Positions 13,030-26,615 of a stretch of DNA of 64,000 nucleotides are shown piece after piece. Below the pieces are notes generated by a model. The model made no database searches. It was not told the origin of the DNA and worked only from the letters and a program-made list of their open reading frames with translations. Each line of letters begins with the position of its first letter. Position 1 is the stretch's first letter. The translations under genes were made by a program, and so were the position numbers. Source of the DNA: Apis mellifera. Lineage: Eukaryota > Arthropoda > Insecta > Hymenoptera > Apidae. The stretch lies in assembly GCF_003254395.2 (NCBI RefSeq), contig NC_037643.1, forward strand, positions 16,791,463 to 16,855,462, written 5' to 3'.

Positions 13030-13480
13030 CTACATTGAAATATATTGTATTTTTAAATATATAATTGTATTTTAGCTTTTATAAAATATAATTTATATTA
13101 TATAATTTATACTATATAATATACTATATAATTTATAAAATATTTTATAATTTACTTATACAATAATATTTTTATAATAATTTTTTGCAATATTTATATA
13201 ATTATTCAAATTCAAATTATTTTATTTCAAATTTTACATTATTTTATAATTTTTATATATTTTATATATTATTAATATATTTATTTATATTGAAAATCTT
13301 AATTTTTAACAAGAATTATATGTTATTACTATTATGCATTATTATTATATATATTATTATTTCTAAAAATAATGTAAAATAAGAATATAAAATATATTAC
13401 GAACAATTTCTTTTTTGAATATAAATTTAACAAATTGTTTTTCTGATATTTTATTTCATTAAAAAAATTTTAACTACTAC

Positions 13481-13489
13481 CTGATTCAT
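13481..13489 (-). CDS. KIF4: Possible extra first coding exon of KIF4 (Met-Asn-Gln)
   Basis: On the minus strand ATG AAT CAG is followed directly by a GTAGTAGT donor, and the acceptor at 13030-13031 abuts the next ATG. The join is in phase 0, so translation could begin here and give 1,062 residues. If ribosomes ignore this ATG, the exon is only leader. Either way it marks a spliced 5' end for KIF4. Confidence 0.5.
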
Positions 13490-13596
13490 TTTATAAGTAT
13501 ATAAATTACTTTGTAAGTTAGAGGTAATAACATTTAGTTACCTTTAATTTATTCGTTAAAATTTCGTATTTATATTTATATTATACTTTATTTTGT

Positions 13597-13627
<31 letters not shown>

Positions 13628-14554
13628 TAGATTTATAATTACTGATTTCTAAACTCGTCCAACAACCGTTGTCAATATATTTAAAATTATGCGGTTTCGC
13701 ATGAACTATATAATTACATGTATGGTATGAGAATTTGAAATTGTTCAGTTTTTTAATTGGTTATTATTTATTATATTAATATATTTTTATAAATTTTATC
13801 AAAAAGAAATTTTATTAATAAAACAGAAAGAAATTTTTTTTTAATAAAATAAAATTAAACGAAAAAAATAAAAATCAAAAAGAAATAAAAAAATGTAAGT
13901 TAAAAAAATAAAACGAAAATTATTATTTAGTTTAAAAAATTATGCTATAGTTTATTTAACCTTTCTAATTCATATCATACTTTTTTTTAACATTTGTAGT
14001 AAAAATATATTAAGCAATAAATATATATTTATATATGCCTAATTCCGGCATTAAGATTTTAAGTGCGAAATTTTCATGTATGTATTTAACATAGTCATTA
14101 CATGTTAAGAGATTAATAAAATAACTATAATTATCTATATTATTATATACTTAATATATAATTAGAACATGCATAATTAAAAAATTAGAAATTTATATAT
14201 CAGTCATTATAACATTTGCTTTGTGGTAGACTTTTGTATAATTATTAATTTATGGTTATATTTATGTTTACAATAAAAAGGTGCACGATAATTATATATT
14301 TAGAAAGCGAATAATTAAAAAATTGCTAATTTTTTATTTTTAAATCCATAGAAAAAATTCATAGAAATGATTTCTATAAAAAATAAATAATAATTTGGAA
14401 ATCAGTAATTATAAATCTGTATTTGTTATTATTATTCATTATTAATATAATAATTGCAATGAATATTGCCTGATTATAATATCATGTAACTTAAATATTT
14501 TATGAAATCAATTTGCAATTGATATTTTTCTGCAGTTTTTGAATTTCCTACAAT
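13490..14554. other. Divergent spacer between KIF4 and PARL
   Basis: About 1.1 kb separates the two divergently transcribed genes. It contains a TAA microsatellite (13598-13624) and otherwise A+T-rich DNA; both promoters must lie here, but I cannot place a core element. Confidence 0.6.
13598..13624. repeat. (TAA)n microsatellite
   Basis: About nine TAA units in the KIF4-PARL spacer. Confidence 0.9.
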
Positions 14555-16182
14555 ATGGCTTTTAAATCATTCTTTCATTTAGGCAATAATACATGTAAAT
14601 GGTAAGATAAGTTTTTATATTTATACTTTTATGTTCATCAATAATTTTAATTATATTAATTTATTATTTTTTTCAGTGTTTTTATGTCTATACAATTTAA
14701 ATCTAAATTATGTATTATTCAAGGATATACACAAGGGTATAGACAAATTAGAAACATTCATAAATTGAGAGGCAGAACAAAACTATCTATATCAAATGAC
14801 TTTGTTAATAAACAATCAGGATATACCTCCAGTTTATGGAAACCATTTACTTTTACTATTGTGGTAAAACATTAATATAAAATAATATAAATACATAGTT
14901 AATTGACAAAATCTTTTTTTTTTATTAAGAACTTTTTATTTATTAAAAATTTTTTAATTAAAAACTTGTTTTATTTAATTATTTTAATATTATAAATTCT
15001 TTTTTTTTTCATTAATTCAGTTTAGTGCAACAACATTTATTGCTGCTGCAATTTGGGAATATGAACATATTAGAAAAAAAACCTATAGTATGATCAGAAA
15101 TTATAAGCAATGGGGAATACATGTTTGTATATTGAAATTACATATAAAATTTTATATAAATAAAAAATGATGTTCTTTATAGTTTCATTGTAAAATATTA
15201 ATTTCATTTAGCGAACAGGATGGAGACATAAAATGGAAACTTGGTGGAGAAATTTATCAGAAGGAGAAAGAATATTTGTTCCTATATGTTTCTTAAATGT
15301 GCTAGTATTTTTATCATGGCATATACCTGCATTTCGACCAACAATGTATCGATATTTTTGTAGCAATCCTACATCTAGTAAGTAATGTATAAAATATTTA
15401 TTATAATGTAGATTTTAAAAGTTATTTTAAATTTTATATTCTGATTAAGACCGATGTTGGCCAATGTTATTCGTAACATTTTCTCATTATTCCCTTCTTC
15501 ATTTAATTATCAACATGTACGTATTATATGACTTCTGTAAAATTGCTGTTACGGAATTGGGTAGAGAACAATTTTTGGCCCTTTATTTGACTAGTGGAGT
15601 AGTATCTAGTTTTTCAAGTTATTTATATAAAGCCTCAGTTGGTATAAAAGATCCTTCTTTGGGAGCTGTGAGTATCTATATTAAAAGTTATATTTATAAT
15701 GTTTTTATTTATACTAATATTTGCACTATAGTCAGGAGCAATAATGGGTGTCCTTGGATTTGTATGTACTCAGTTTCCAAATGTATATCTGTCTATTGTT
15801 TTTCTTCCTATGTTGAAATTTACAGCAAGTTCGGTATGTTAATATATTAATAATTTTAATCATATAGGTTTAAATTTTATGAAATAAATTTTAATAATAG
15901 ATTTTAATAAAAATATTTATAAAAAGGCCATTAAAGCTGTAATGGGACTAGATACTGTGGGATGTCTTATGCGTTGGCAACGTCTTGACCATGCTGCACA
16001 TTTAGGTGGAGCATTATTTGGAATGTAAGCATTTATATTCAAAACTTATATGAATCTACATATTTCTTACTTTTGTTTATTATAGATTTTGGCAAATGTG
16101 GGGTAATGCCAATATATGGCAAAAACGTGAACCGGTATTAGTATTTTGGCATCAACTGCGTGAACCACCTAGATCTCATTAA
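14555..16182 (+). CDS. PARL: Presenilin-associated rhomboid-like protease, mitochondrial (PARL/rhomboid-7)
   Basis: PARL is an intramembrane serine protease of the inner mitochondrial membrane; its known substrates include PINK1 and PGAM5. Eight exons, 14555-14601, 14677-14863, 15021-15122, 15212-15377, 15450-15667, 15732-15833, 15927-16024 and 16086-16182, join in phase to 338 residues (human 379). The N-terminus is basic, fitting mitochondrial import. Hydrophobic segments include FVPICFLNVLVFLSW and LLHLIINMYVLYDF. The rhomboid motif GASGAIMGVLG supplies the catalytic Ser241, and LDHAAHLGGALFG supplies the partner His299. An intron falls exactly between Ala240 and the catalytic Ser codon. 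The end HQLREPPRSH agrees with the family. Its neighbour ESD is convergent. Confidence 0.95.
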
Positions 16183-16599
16183 TATCTATTTGTTATATAT
16201 AATTGATATTAATATGTACTAATATATATTTTTAATATTATGAAAAGTTGTAAATTTATAAAAAGTGAAATTATATAAAAAAGAAAATGAATTTTATTTT
16301 ATAATTAATTTAGTATTAATATTAAAAATTAAAAAGTAAGAAACAAAAAATAAGCGATAATATTAATGAATATTAATATTATTACTTTAATTAAATCTTT
16401 TTAATTAAAATTTAAAAAAAAATTATAAAAATAAAATTATTTTAAAATAGTAAAATAAAATAATTATTTTACTAATTATTTTAATATTATTATTAATGAA
16501 ATGCTTATTTTTATCATATAAAAATACCAAAATTTATTACATTATTCATATTATTTATTTATTTTTTAATATCAAAAACATTAAAAAAATAAGTACATA
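16183..16599. other. Convergent 3' spacer of PARL and ESD
   Basis: These 417 bases between the two stop codons hold both 3' ends. Overlapping TTTATT at 16554-16563 gives AATAAA on the minus strand, 37 bases after the ESD stop. No further feature is seen. Confidence 0.55.
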
Positions 16600-17206
16600 T
16601 TAACATTTAAGATATTTTACATGATGTTTAATATGATCTTCTATGAATGTGGATATAAAAAAGTAGCTATGATCATAACCTTCTTGAAATCTAAGAACTA
16701 ATGGTAATCCAGCATCTTTTGCAGCAGATAACAAATTTTCTGGCAATAATTGGCCATCTTTTAAAAACTTATCTTCTTTACCCTAAAGTTAAAATGTAAT
16801 ATATAATATATATATATATATATTACATTTATTTATTGTAAATTTTCAGCACAGTTATTTTTATTATACCTGGTCAATTAAAATATCCAAAGGAGGCCCA
16901 TTGTATTTTTTAACCAATTCTGTAGCATCCCAATCTTTCCATGTTTCAACATTAGTTTCTAATCCACCTAAATAACCAGTAAAAGCTTTTTTTCCCCATG
17001 GACATAAAACAGGATTACTTATGGGTGCAAAAGCAGATACAGTTTTATATAAACCAGGATTTTTTAAAGCACATATTAAGGCTCCATGTCCTCCCATACT
17101 AATAAAAATATTTACATAGGTAAATCATGTTGTATTATATTGTATTATATTGAATAATATTGTATTATAATTTTTAAATGATTTATGAATAGACTAAATT
17201 AAAAAA

Positions 17207-17258
<52 letters not shown>

Positions 17259-18040
17259 TATATATATATTTAATTTATATATATATAAAATATGAATAAA
17301 TAATAAGTCATTTTTTCCAATCTTTTAAAAATTTATATAACTTATATAAAAATATAAGTTTTTTTATTTTTTTAAATAAATTAAATTTTTAAAAGATTTA
17401 AAATAAAACTGAATATAAATATTTTTACTATTGAAATGGATTTAATAATAATGATTCAATCTATATATTAATAAATGGAATTAATTTTATATGAATTATG
17501 TGATCTAATTATTTTTTGTGTTACCTATGACCCATTATGGATTGTTTATACGGTAAAACAGGAAATTTTTCATTAATCAAAGCTGGTAATTCTTTAGTAA
17601 TATAACTGTACATTCTATAATTTTTTTTCCATGGTTCATTTGTTGCATCAATGTAAAATCCTGCACCAGTTCCAAAATCCCAATCATCATCTTCTCCAAG
17701 TATATTAAGATTACGAGGACTTGTGTCAGGTGCAACTAAGATAACACCTTGTTCAGAAGCATATTTTTGTGCACCTGCTTTTTGAATAAAATTAGCTTCT
17801 GTGCATGTTAAACCAGATAACCAATAAATAACAGGTTGAGGTCCTTCTTCCACTTGGGGTGGAAGAAAAATTCCAAAATTCATTTTACATCCCAATTCAT
17901 AGCTACATTAAAAAATTATTTAAGTAATTTTATTTAAACTACTTTGCATAATAAATAAAATTACAATACCTCTCGTGCAAATAGACTTTTTGCCATCCGC
18001 TAAAAATTTTATTGCTAGAAACTTCGATAATATCTGGCAT
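16600..18040 (-). CDS. ESD: S-formylglutathione hydrolase (esterase D)
   Basis: This cytosolic serine hydrolase turns S-formylglutathione into formate and glutathione, the last step of glutathione-dependent formaldehyde removal. Four minus-strand exons, 18040-17970, 17902-17525, 17098-16870 and 16782-16600, join in phase to 286 residues (human 282). Family motifs are WLSGLTCTEANFI, APDTSPR, WDFGTGAGFYIDAT, PWKKNYRMYSY and CPWGKKAFTGYLGG. The catalytic triad reads Ser150 in GHSMGGHGAL, with its codon split by an intron (AG/T), Asp225 in DILIDQG and His264 in EGYDHSYF. A splice acceptor lies directly before the start ATG, so the leader comes from an upstream exon ending at 18317. Confidence 0.97.
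17213..17250. repeat. (AT)n microsatellite
   Basis: Alternating AT run of about 38 bases in the ESD intron between the Ser150-splitting exons. Confidence 0.9.
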
Positions 18041-18316
18041 CTGAAAACATTTTCCAATATTAAAAGTAATTAATTATTTATTTTTTAACTATTTCTTATA
18101 TTCTTTTTTTAAATATTGTTTTTTTTTTCATTATTAGAAGGTTAGATATCATTAATAAAAAATAAAATAATTTGATATTTGAAATTTTGTATATTTAATA
18201 ATAAAAGAAATAAACAAAATTAATTATATTAAATTAATGAATCTTTTTTTACTATTTTTCAATTTATTAATATATTTAAAATATGAATTAAATGCTATTT
18301 TAAATAATATACTCAC

Positions 18317-18370
18317 TTTGTATCGCAAAATATTACGTAGAATATTTGTGATTTCTTATGAACTTTGAAT
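18317..18370 (-). promoter_or_regulatory. Probable non-coding first exon of ESD
   Basis: A good donor (GTGAGT on the minus strand) ends an exon at 18317. The matching acceptor is the AG that directly precedes the ESD start codon at 18040. The upstream limit of this leader is not visible; 18370 is a rough bound. Confidence 0.5.
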
Positions 18371-18526
18371 AGTTATGAGATTTGTGACATAATAAAAATA
18401 TCAATTATATATTATCTAAATTGATAATAATTTTTTTTGACACATTTATGTATATTGAATTTATATTACGTTTACATATTTTAATAAGAGAAAATAATAT
18501 AACCTCAAAATAATTAGACTTATGAC

Positions 18527-18551
18527 TATATATATATATATATATATATAT
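18527..18551. repeat. (TA)n microsatellite
   Basis: Short alternating TA run between the ESD leader exon and the CCDC39 3' end. Confidence 0.85.
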
Positions 18552-18708
18552 TAAATGATTTTTATAATTTTAAAAAATTTATATTCCAATTAAAAATAAT
18601 TTCATTAAGACTTTATTTTTTTAATATCAATTAAAATTCTTATTTGTATGCTATTTTTGGCAAATATACATGATAAAATATTTAATATATAATATTTATA
18701 AAATTATA

Positions 18709-21700
18709 TTAAAAAATTTTCTTTGTTAATTGTGCTTGTACAGAAGCTTTTATAGATAATTGCTTTTGTTTTGTATTTCTTATTGTGTTTCTCATTGGTA
18801 GAACTGAAATATAATAATTTAAACAAATGATAAATTATATATAAATTAATTACAATACATTTTATGATATATATATATAATAAATATATGTTTTTATAAC
18901 ATACTTTCAAACTCTGGTTGTATATTAATAACATGTCCAATACTTTCTTTAGATGATTCATAAGTACTTTCACGATTTGTACTTTTTGGTAGACATTCTG
19001 ATGAATTTGTATGACTATGGGAATGATTTGATAGAGATTGAGTAAATAAAATTGCAGAAGGTAATTCTATATTTTGTGCTGCTAATAATTTTTTAATATA
19101 AGATTCAACTTCTACATGAGAGACTGTAAATTCTGCAATATCTTGTAAAACAATGGAATTTTGTTCTTGAAGTTCACGTAGTTCTATCTCCTTCTATTAA
19201 ATGAAAATAAATTAAGATAAGTTTACAAAATATGTTATTAGATAATTTACAAACCTCTTGTATAAGAACATTATTGTCTCCTGTAGTTTCATATAGTCGA
19301 TGAATACTTTTTTTAGCATTTTGTAAATTTTTATCAGCTCTAGATATTTTTTCTTTTTGCTCATGAATTTGATGCTTTAAGTCAGTTAAATATTGGGTTT
19401 TATTTTCTTTAGATTCTTCAATTTCTTCTATGTCCTTAAGAATTTGTACATACTTATTTTGTATTTTCTATAGAAATTATTTTATTTTAAGATTTAATAT
19501 ATTTTTTATTATATAAAATTTTTTTTATTATATAAAACTAAATATTATAAAATACCTGCATATTTTCAGTTAAACATTGTAATTCTTCTTTTTTTTTATT
19601 TAAATTTTGTTCAGCATCTTGTAATTCTTTATCCAATTTTTTATGCTCTTCTACTTCTGATATATCTTGATCATTTGTACTTAATGTTACTTTATATTTG
19701 TCATTGCAAATATTTATCACACGTAATGTATTTTCCATAGCTTGTATTTCTTCTTCAGTTTTTCTTATTGTTTCATCTAATTTGTCACCTTGTTCTTGTA
19801 AAAGATATCTCTCTTGCGCATTTTGAATTTTTAAATGTGTAGTATTCATTGGAGTACCATCAGGATTAGTACCTAACAATGCAGTAGAATTATCATATCT
19901 TGCTTGCAATTGTTTTATTCGTATTTTTCTTTCAGCAATAGCATTTCTTAATTCTGAACATTCACCGTCGGCAATTCTTTTTTGAATATTTAGAGATTCT
20001 TTTTGCACTGTAATTTCTGTTTTTCGTTCTCGCACTGCCTAAATAATTTTATATTCTAATTTAATATTTTTAATTGCAATATTTTTATTATTTTTATAAA
20101 TAATAAAATTGATTAAAAACTTACTGCTTCTAATTCAAGTCTATATTTTTCCAAATCATAAACATTATTTCCAATATTAAGTATCATTTTTTCCATTTGA
20201 GATACTTTAAGTCGTAACATACTTTCTTCTACTTGTTTTTCCTCATAACGATTTTGAACAGCTTTTAATTCTTTTTCTCCTACATTCATAAGGAGAACAA
20301 GATTTTGTCTTTTATCTCTTAAGGATTCTAATTCACTATTACTACTTGCTAAATTGTTTGATATTTTTCTCATATTATCCTACATAATAAAAAATAGATT
20401 TAGTGCATTTTAAATAAAATGTAGCTTAAATAAATAAATTAATTTTAATCTATATACTTCTAAAGCTGTAATTTGTTTTTGCAATAGCTTAAATATATTC
20501 GTTTTTTCATCTAAATTATTTTGAAGCTCTTCTATCTTTTCTTGTTTTTTCTCACTTTTAGACTTATCATATTCATGACCTCTTAATCTGTTCAATTTCA
20601 TTTCAGATTTTCGAATTTCAAATTCTGCTTGGTACCATATTTCTTTTTTATTTTCCAAAATTTGTTCGTCTTTAATACATAATTTATCTAATAAGTCACA
20701 TTTTTTAAATTCCCTTTCAAGTTGCATCTTTAAAACTTTCTCTTCGTTTTCTAAATCTTTTATTTGAGTCATTGCGCGTAGATTTATAACTTGTAATCGA
20801 TTTATTTCTTTGATTATTTTAGCTTTTTTTTTCTCTTGTTCCTATATTATATATATTTTTAATATGTTATTTTATTTTATTCATTAATTATTATTATTTT
20901 TTTAATAATAAATAATAAATACCTCTATCATATCCTCCAGTTCTTTTGCTTTTTCTTCAATATTTAATTTTTGACTTTTAATATCTTCTAATTTTGTTGT
21001 TAAAGCAGTTATTTGTTCATTTGCTTTATCTATTTTTGTATTTTTAGTTTGGATTTGCAATTTTTTATGTTTTACATCAGTTCTTACTTGTTCCACACGT
21101 TGAGTTAAATCTTTCATTATATTTTTTTGTATAAGAGACTAAAAGAGAAAAAATTTTAGAGAAAAAAAATCTTTAAATTTTATTAAAGTAATATTTTTAT
21201 TTTTATTTAGTAATATTTTTATTTATATTTTTACCTGATTTTCACATGTATTAATAATTTCCTTCAATTTAATTTGTTCTTCTTTCATAGAACCAAATTC
21301 TTTTTCTAATTTTGTAATTGAATCTTGAATTTGTTTATTATTTGCAATTTGTTCTTTTAAAAATTTTTCAGATTCTTGAAGTATTTTTTTTTTATCTTGA
21401 GAAATATCATTTAATACTTCGATATCCTTTCAAAATAATTTATTATTATTTTAAAATAATTATAATATTATTTAATAAAAATTAAATTGAACAAGAATTT
21501 TTTAATAAATACTAAAAATTATAAATATTTATTTTCGTTATTTTTTTAAATGATTATGAAAAAATAATGAAAGAAATATTTTTTATATATTAATTATCTT
21601 CGATTTTATTTAATATATTAATATTCAGAATAGAATATTCAGAATAGAAACTGTCTATGAATCAATAAACAAATATTTCTTCTAAGATTTTAATAAAGTT

Positions 21701-23174
21701 TTAAATAAAAAATAGTACATTATATTTTAATATTAAAATTGTGTTTTCATCTTCGTATTTAAAAATATTAAATCATATGTTGACAATCAATATTTATTAG
21801 TATTTAAAACATTATTTATTTTCTATAAAAATGCCTAAAATAAAAGAAATGTTTATTAATTTATTAAATATTATTATGTTCATTAATTTTTAAAATAAAA
21901 AAAAAAATCGAACTCATACTTATTAGACAAAAAATGTTTCTTTCATTATTCTTTATTATTTTTTATTGATCTATAATTTCGAAACATTTTGTATATTTAA
22001 TTGATATAATCGCTATAACAAAATGAAAAATAATTAAATATTTAATCATACTTGAATGATTTTTTTAATATCATCATTTTTTTGCTGTAATATGTTTACG
22101 CTTTCTTTCCATTGATTAAACATTTGTCGATATTCTGCCAATGCTTGATCGTACAATGTAGTTGTTCGATTAAGAATAATTTCCATTTCTTGTGCTTCGT
22201 TAGATGTTTTAATCATCGCATCATTATACGTTTGTAATTCTTTGCTAAGCTTTTGCCTTTTTAATTCCAGTTCCTAACTTTTACAAAAAAAGAAAATTTA
22301 TAATTATATTGCACAATTATTTTTAATTGTATTAAACTTCATTTAAGATTTATTAATTTCTTTTTTACCTTATATTCTTTTAAATCTTCTTTCATATATT
22401 GTTCTATTAATTCATTATTATTTTCATTTTCTTTTAATATTTCCTCCCATTCTTTTAAATTGTTTTCATCATATTTTAGTACATTTTTGGACGTTTCTAT
22501 CTTTTTCATCATTTTTTCTAAATCTTTTTCAATGTTTGATACTATCTCATTTACTTCTTTCCATTCTTTTTGAAAATTTCGCGCTTTTTGGCGAAGACTT
22601 GTTTCAGTATTACAGCTTAATCGGTAATTATGATCTTCGGTTTTAAGTTGTGCCGAGTGATTAATTAAAAGTTTTTGATTCATATTTTGTTCCGTCGTCA
22701 AATTGTTAATATGTTTTTTCATCATTTTAACTCTTTCTTCTGTTGACTCAAGTTTTATGCTCAAATTTTCTTTTAGCTTCATTTTTTTTTCAATCTTTCG
22801 ATAAAAAAATTATTTGTTAATATTATGGAAAATTGAATAAAATAGGAATAAATGTATTAAAAATAATAAATAAAATAATATTTCAAGTTATTAAAAGTGC
22901 CATTATTTTTATTTTTCATTATACATTTAATTTTTATAAAAGCATTTAATCATTTTTACTACTGTGTATTTAAAATTTATCATGCTTAAACTAAAGTGCA
23001 ATACAAACAAAAGAACTTAGATATATGCAAACATAAGTGAAATTAGTATTATATAAATTATAGTATTACTTCTTCTTCTAATAGTTTGTTTTCTTCATTT
23101 GCTACCGGTATGCGAAATCCATCATTCCATCCTAACTCAGTTAAAACTGTATCGATATTATTATTCATAGCCAT
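18709..23174 (-). CDS. CCDC39: Coiled-coil domain-containing protein 39 (CCDC39, FAP59 ruler protein)
   Basis: With CCDC40 this protein forms the 96-nm ruler that spaces dynein arms and radial spokes along motile axonemes. Eleven minus-strand exons, 23174-23070, 22794-22369, 22273-22052, 21426-21235, 21138-20923, 20841-20458, 20379-20125, 20038-19556, 19467-19255, 19193-18905 and 18803-18709, join in phase to 959 residues (human 941). The N-terminal LGWNDGFRIPVANEENKLLE closely follows human CCDC39. Later matches are KAKELEDMIE, RLRGHE, NTLRVINICND and a coiled coil through most of the length, with a Ser/Thr-rich tail. In a bee the expected sites of use are sperm flagella and possibly chordotonal cilia. 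A second in-frame ATG two codons downstream is an alternative start. Confidence 0.95.
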
Positions 23175-23672
23175 ATTTAACTTTAATTCTTCTTTTAAAC
23201 AAGTCTCTAAAAGATAAATTGATGCATTCATTCATCAAAGATATAATGTATAAAAGAAGCGTTTATAATTTGCCGTCATGGTAACCATGATATGTTATAT
23301 TGATAATAATAGTGCATAAATTATAGCAAATTTATTTTATGATAAAAGTTTTGATCTTTCTATTCTTTTATTTGTTTTATAAAAATATATTTGTTAATTT
23401 ATAAATTATTAATAAATATATAAAATATTTTTATAATTAAGAATATAAATTTTATAATATGTAATGTAATATAAATTATAATAATAATAATAATAATAAT
23501 ATAAATTAATTCCAAGTTCTTAGAGAAAATTGTAAAAAATGTAATATAGTAATTTTATTGATAAGGTTACTTAAATTGATGAACTGCATCAAAATCTAGT
23601 GTGTAACTAGATATATAGTGAAAACGTGTTTGCTGTGTTTGACGTGAGACGAGTAAAAAATATTGGATAACA
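23175..23672. promoter_or_regulatory. Shared divergent promoter region of CCDC39 and Pin1
   Basis: Only 498 bases separate the two start codons, so both promoters lie within this stretch. It contains a TAA microsatellite (23479-23501). No TATA box stands out, as expected for a housekeeping promoter on the Pin1 side. Confidence 0.5.
23479..23501. repeat. (AAT)n microsatellite
   Basis: About seven AAT units in the CCDC39-Pin1 spacer. Confidence 0.88.
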
Positions 23673-24791
23673 ATGGCGGACGAAGAACTACCAGCGGGTT
23701 GGGAAAAACGTTTAAGCAGATCTACTGGTACGTCAATCTTTTTAGTATTCGTCAACTTATAAAAAAATACTTTTACACAATTAATTATTTATTTTATTAA
23801 TATTTTCTTGTCTAAGTTACAATATTTTTTTATATCGGTTTAATAGAGGATGTTCGGCCGGCATTTTTCCGGCTAACTAATATTACGCTTGTTAAATTTT
23901 GTTATTATTAATATAGTTACTAAAAAACTATGGAAATTTAATAAATACATATATTGTTTTTTTATTTTTATAATATTAATCATTCATTAAGCTAGTATAG
24001 CGCTAAATTTGTTGAAAAAATATATAATTTTATAATGTCAAAATTTTAAATAATTTTACAATTTAAAAAAATATCATTATTTTTATCTTTTAGAGTAGAA
24101 ATAAATATAATAATTTATTTAATAATATTTTTTATAAAATATTTAATTATAAAGTTATAAAATTATATAAATTGATATACCTTAATTTGTAATATATATA
24201 CTATATTATAATAAAAAAATCCATAATGTATTATTGATTAATATATTTTTATTATTAGGACAACATTATTATTTAAATATTTATACTAAGGAAAGTCAAT
24301 GGGATAGGCCAGATAAACCAGCTGATCCATCTGGAAATAATAAGGGAGATGGTCCAGAAGAAGTTCAATGTTCCCATTTGTTAGTAAAACATTCAGGTTC
24401 TAGACGACCATCTTCTTGGCGAGAAGAAAATATCACAAGATCAAAAGAAGAAGCTCTTGAACTTATCAAGTGTAAGATATTAATGATTCATTTTTTTAAT
24501 TTTAATTATATTAATATATACTATTATATTATAATTTTTTTTATATATCTTTATAATTTTATATATAAAGCTTACAGAGAACAAATTGTGTCAGGAAAAG
24601 CAACATTTGCAGAACTTGCTTCAAAATATAGTGATTGTAGTTCAGCTAAACGAGGTGGAGATTTGGGACCATTTAGTCGAGGTGCAATGCAAAAACCTTT
24701 TGAACAAGCAGCATTTGCTCTCAAAGTTGGTGAATTATCTTCACCAGTTCATACAGATAGTGGTATTCATATTATTCAGCGAACAGCATAA
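23673..24791 (+). CDS. Pin1: Peptidyl-prolyl cis-trans isomerase Pin1 (dodo)
   Basis: Pin1 isomerises phospho-Ser/Thr-Pro bonds in cell-cycle and signalling proteins. Three exons, 23673-23727, 24259-24471 and 24571-24791, join in phase to 162 residues (human 163). The WW domain carries LPAGWEKRLSRSTG and ESQWDRPDKP with both tryptophans. The parvulin domain shows CSHLLVKHSGSRRPSSWRE, with the Lys and two Arg that bind the phosphate, then the catalytic Cys in YSDCSSAKRGGDLGPFSRG, and ends SGIHIIQRTA. A 531-base first intron falls in the WW domain, and a 16-residue-rich charged linker joins the domains. Divergent from CCDC39. Confidence 0.97.
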
Positions 24792-24851
24792 AATATACTA
24801 ATCTCATATAAAATATTAGATACTTTAAAAAAAACTTCTCTCATTTTTGCT

Positions 24852-24857
24852 AATAAA
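24852..24857 (+). terminator. Pin1 polyadenylation signal AATAAA
   Basis: First AATAAA after the Pin1 stop, 61 bases downstream. Longer 3' UTRs are possible. Confidence 0.6.
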
Positions 24858-26600
24858 ATATGTTCACAAAGGTAGGAAATTTTCATAATTGTATTCAGAA
24901 TCACATATGTTTATTTTTTTGATGAATAATTTTTTAAGGGCAAGATATAAATTGTATATTCTTTTCATAATTCAATGTCCAATTATATATTTATGTCTTC
25001 CAGCAATTTTAGCCGAAGTAGTATATTACAAAATTTTAATTTAATGATATATCATATGCATCTGCAATGAAAACAAAATTTTTAAAAATGATACAAGATA
25101 AAGAAGATAAACTTTATGCATACCTTTAAGAATATTTCCTATTCTAATTTATTAGTTTTACATTCCTTAAATGTTAGATACATTAGATTAATCGTTTTTA
25201 TTGGTTTTTATTGTAAAATATAAAGTGTTTTATAAAAAACAAATATTTAAATTTCTAATCTTTTCCTTTTCTAATTTATTCTAATTTAGCATTTGTTTCT
25301 TATCAATTCAATGCATTAATTGAAACAAGTTTGGATATTTGTTAACAAATAAGTATAAATTATATTACAATCTTTTGTATTACAGTAAAAAATTGAATTT
25401 TCAATTAAATTGTTAAATAAATTTCAAGTAAAATAATCAATCCAACTAAGATGAATTTAACATAAATAAAATATAAATATGTATAATTATAAAGTTTTTG
25501 CTCAAGCACAGATAAATATTCATATTTTAATTTTAACATTATTGCAGCTTATTTTATAAATGGATATACTACTTTTTATGACTCAGAAGACATTTATATA
25601 CAGTTTAGTTCAAGTATATTTTTATTTTTTTTTTTTTCATAAAAATACGTAATCATCGTAGAATAATTTAATTTTTATTGATATATACTTAAATTTTTAT
25701 TTTAAACTATTTTCTTTAAACTCTAAACAAAATAGAAATAGAAATATTTCTAGATTTTGTTAAATGTTATAATTGTGTCATTATAACGTATATGATTATT
25801 TAAAATCAATTAATAATAAATTTTGGTAAAAAAATACATTATACATACTACCGTATTATTTTAATATTTTAATTTAAACGATATATAAAAGAAATTTATT
25901 TAGAGATTATTACTGTTTGCAACACTCAAGTTTTCTAGTCTTTTATTCATATTAAAAATTTGCTATATTTCTAAAAACTATAAATATTAAATATTAAAAA
26001 GGAAAATACATCCTATTTATTATATTAGACATATGTTTTATTATAATAATTATTTCTTACTATTTAGTTTATATATTTAGTTTAATCTATATGTATGTGT
26101 AAAATATGTATGTGTGAAATATTTTGTTTCTTATAGAAGATTACATATATTACAAATTAAGATTAATTCTAATACATAATGCAATGCATTTATCTAATTA
26201 ACTAATTAATTATTAAATTTAGTACATTTAAATAATATTAATTAATGTATGGAATTTAAGTTTTTTTTATATAGAATTATTATATGAATATGTGTATTTG
26301 TACACTGTTTTTATTAGGATCGTTACTTATGGATAAAATACTATTTTCTCAAAACTAGTAGTCATGATAAATGCATTATATTAATAAATGTATTTAAAAA
26401 AGAAATTGCAAAAAGCAAATATATATAATAAACATTACAGTGTAGTTATTCATTTGCGTCCTAAAATGAATAATCGAAGTTATTCTTTTTTTTTTCATAA
26501 TAAAAAAAAAATTATGATAATTATGATTATAGTCACGTTTAATGTGACAATAAATTTAATGTCAAATTGTTAATTTACTATATGTCTATAATATGTTATC
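24858..26600. other. Non-coding DNA downstream of Pin1
   Basis: A+T-rich sequence with no reading frame resembling a protein and no RNA gene that I recognise. Part may be a long Pin1 3' UTR. Confidence 0.5.
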
Positions 26601-26615
26601 TATTATTTATATATA

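Noticed and set aside
23856..23873. GCCGG/CCGGC short hairpin in Pin1 intron 1
   Set aside because: Only five paired bases; too short to call a structure despite the local G+C content.
24586..24801. Second plus-strand frame in the last Pin1 exon
   Set aside because: Out-of-frame shadow of the parvulin domain exon.
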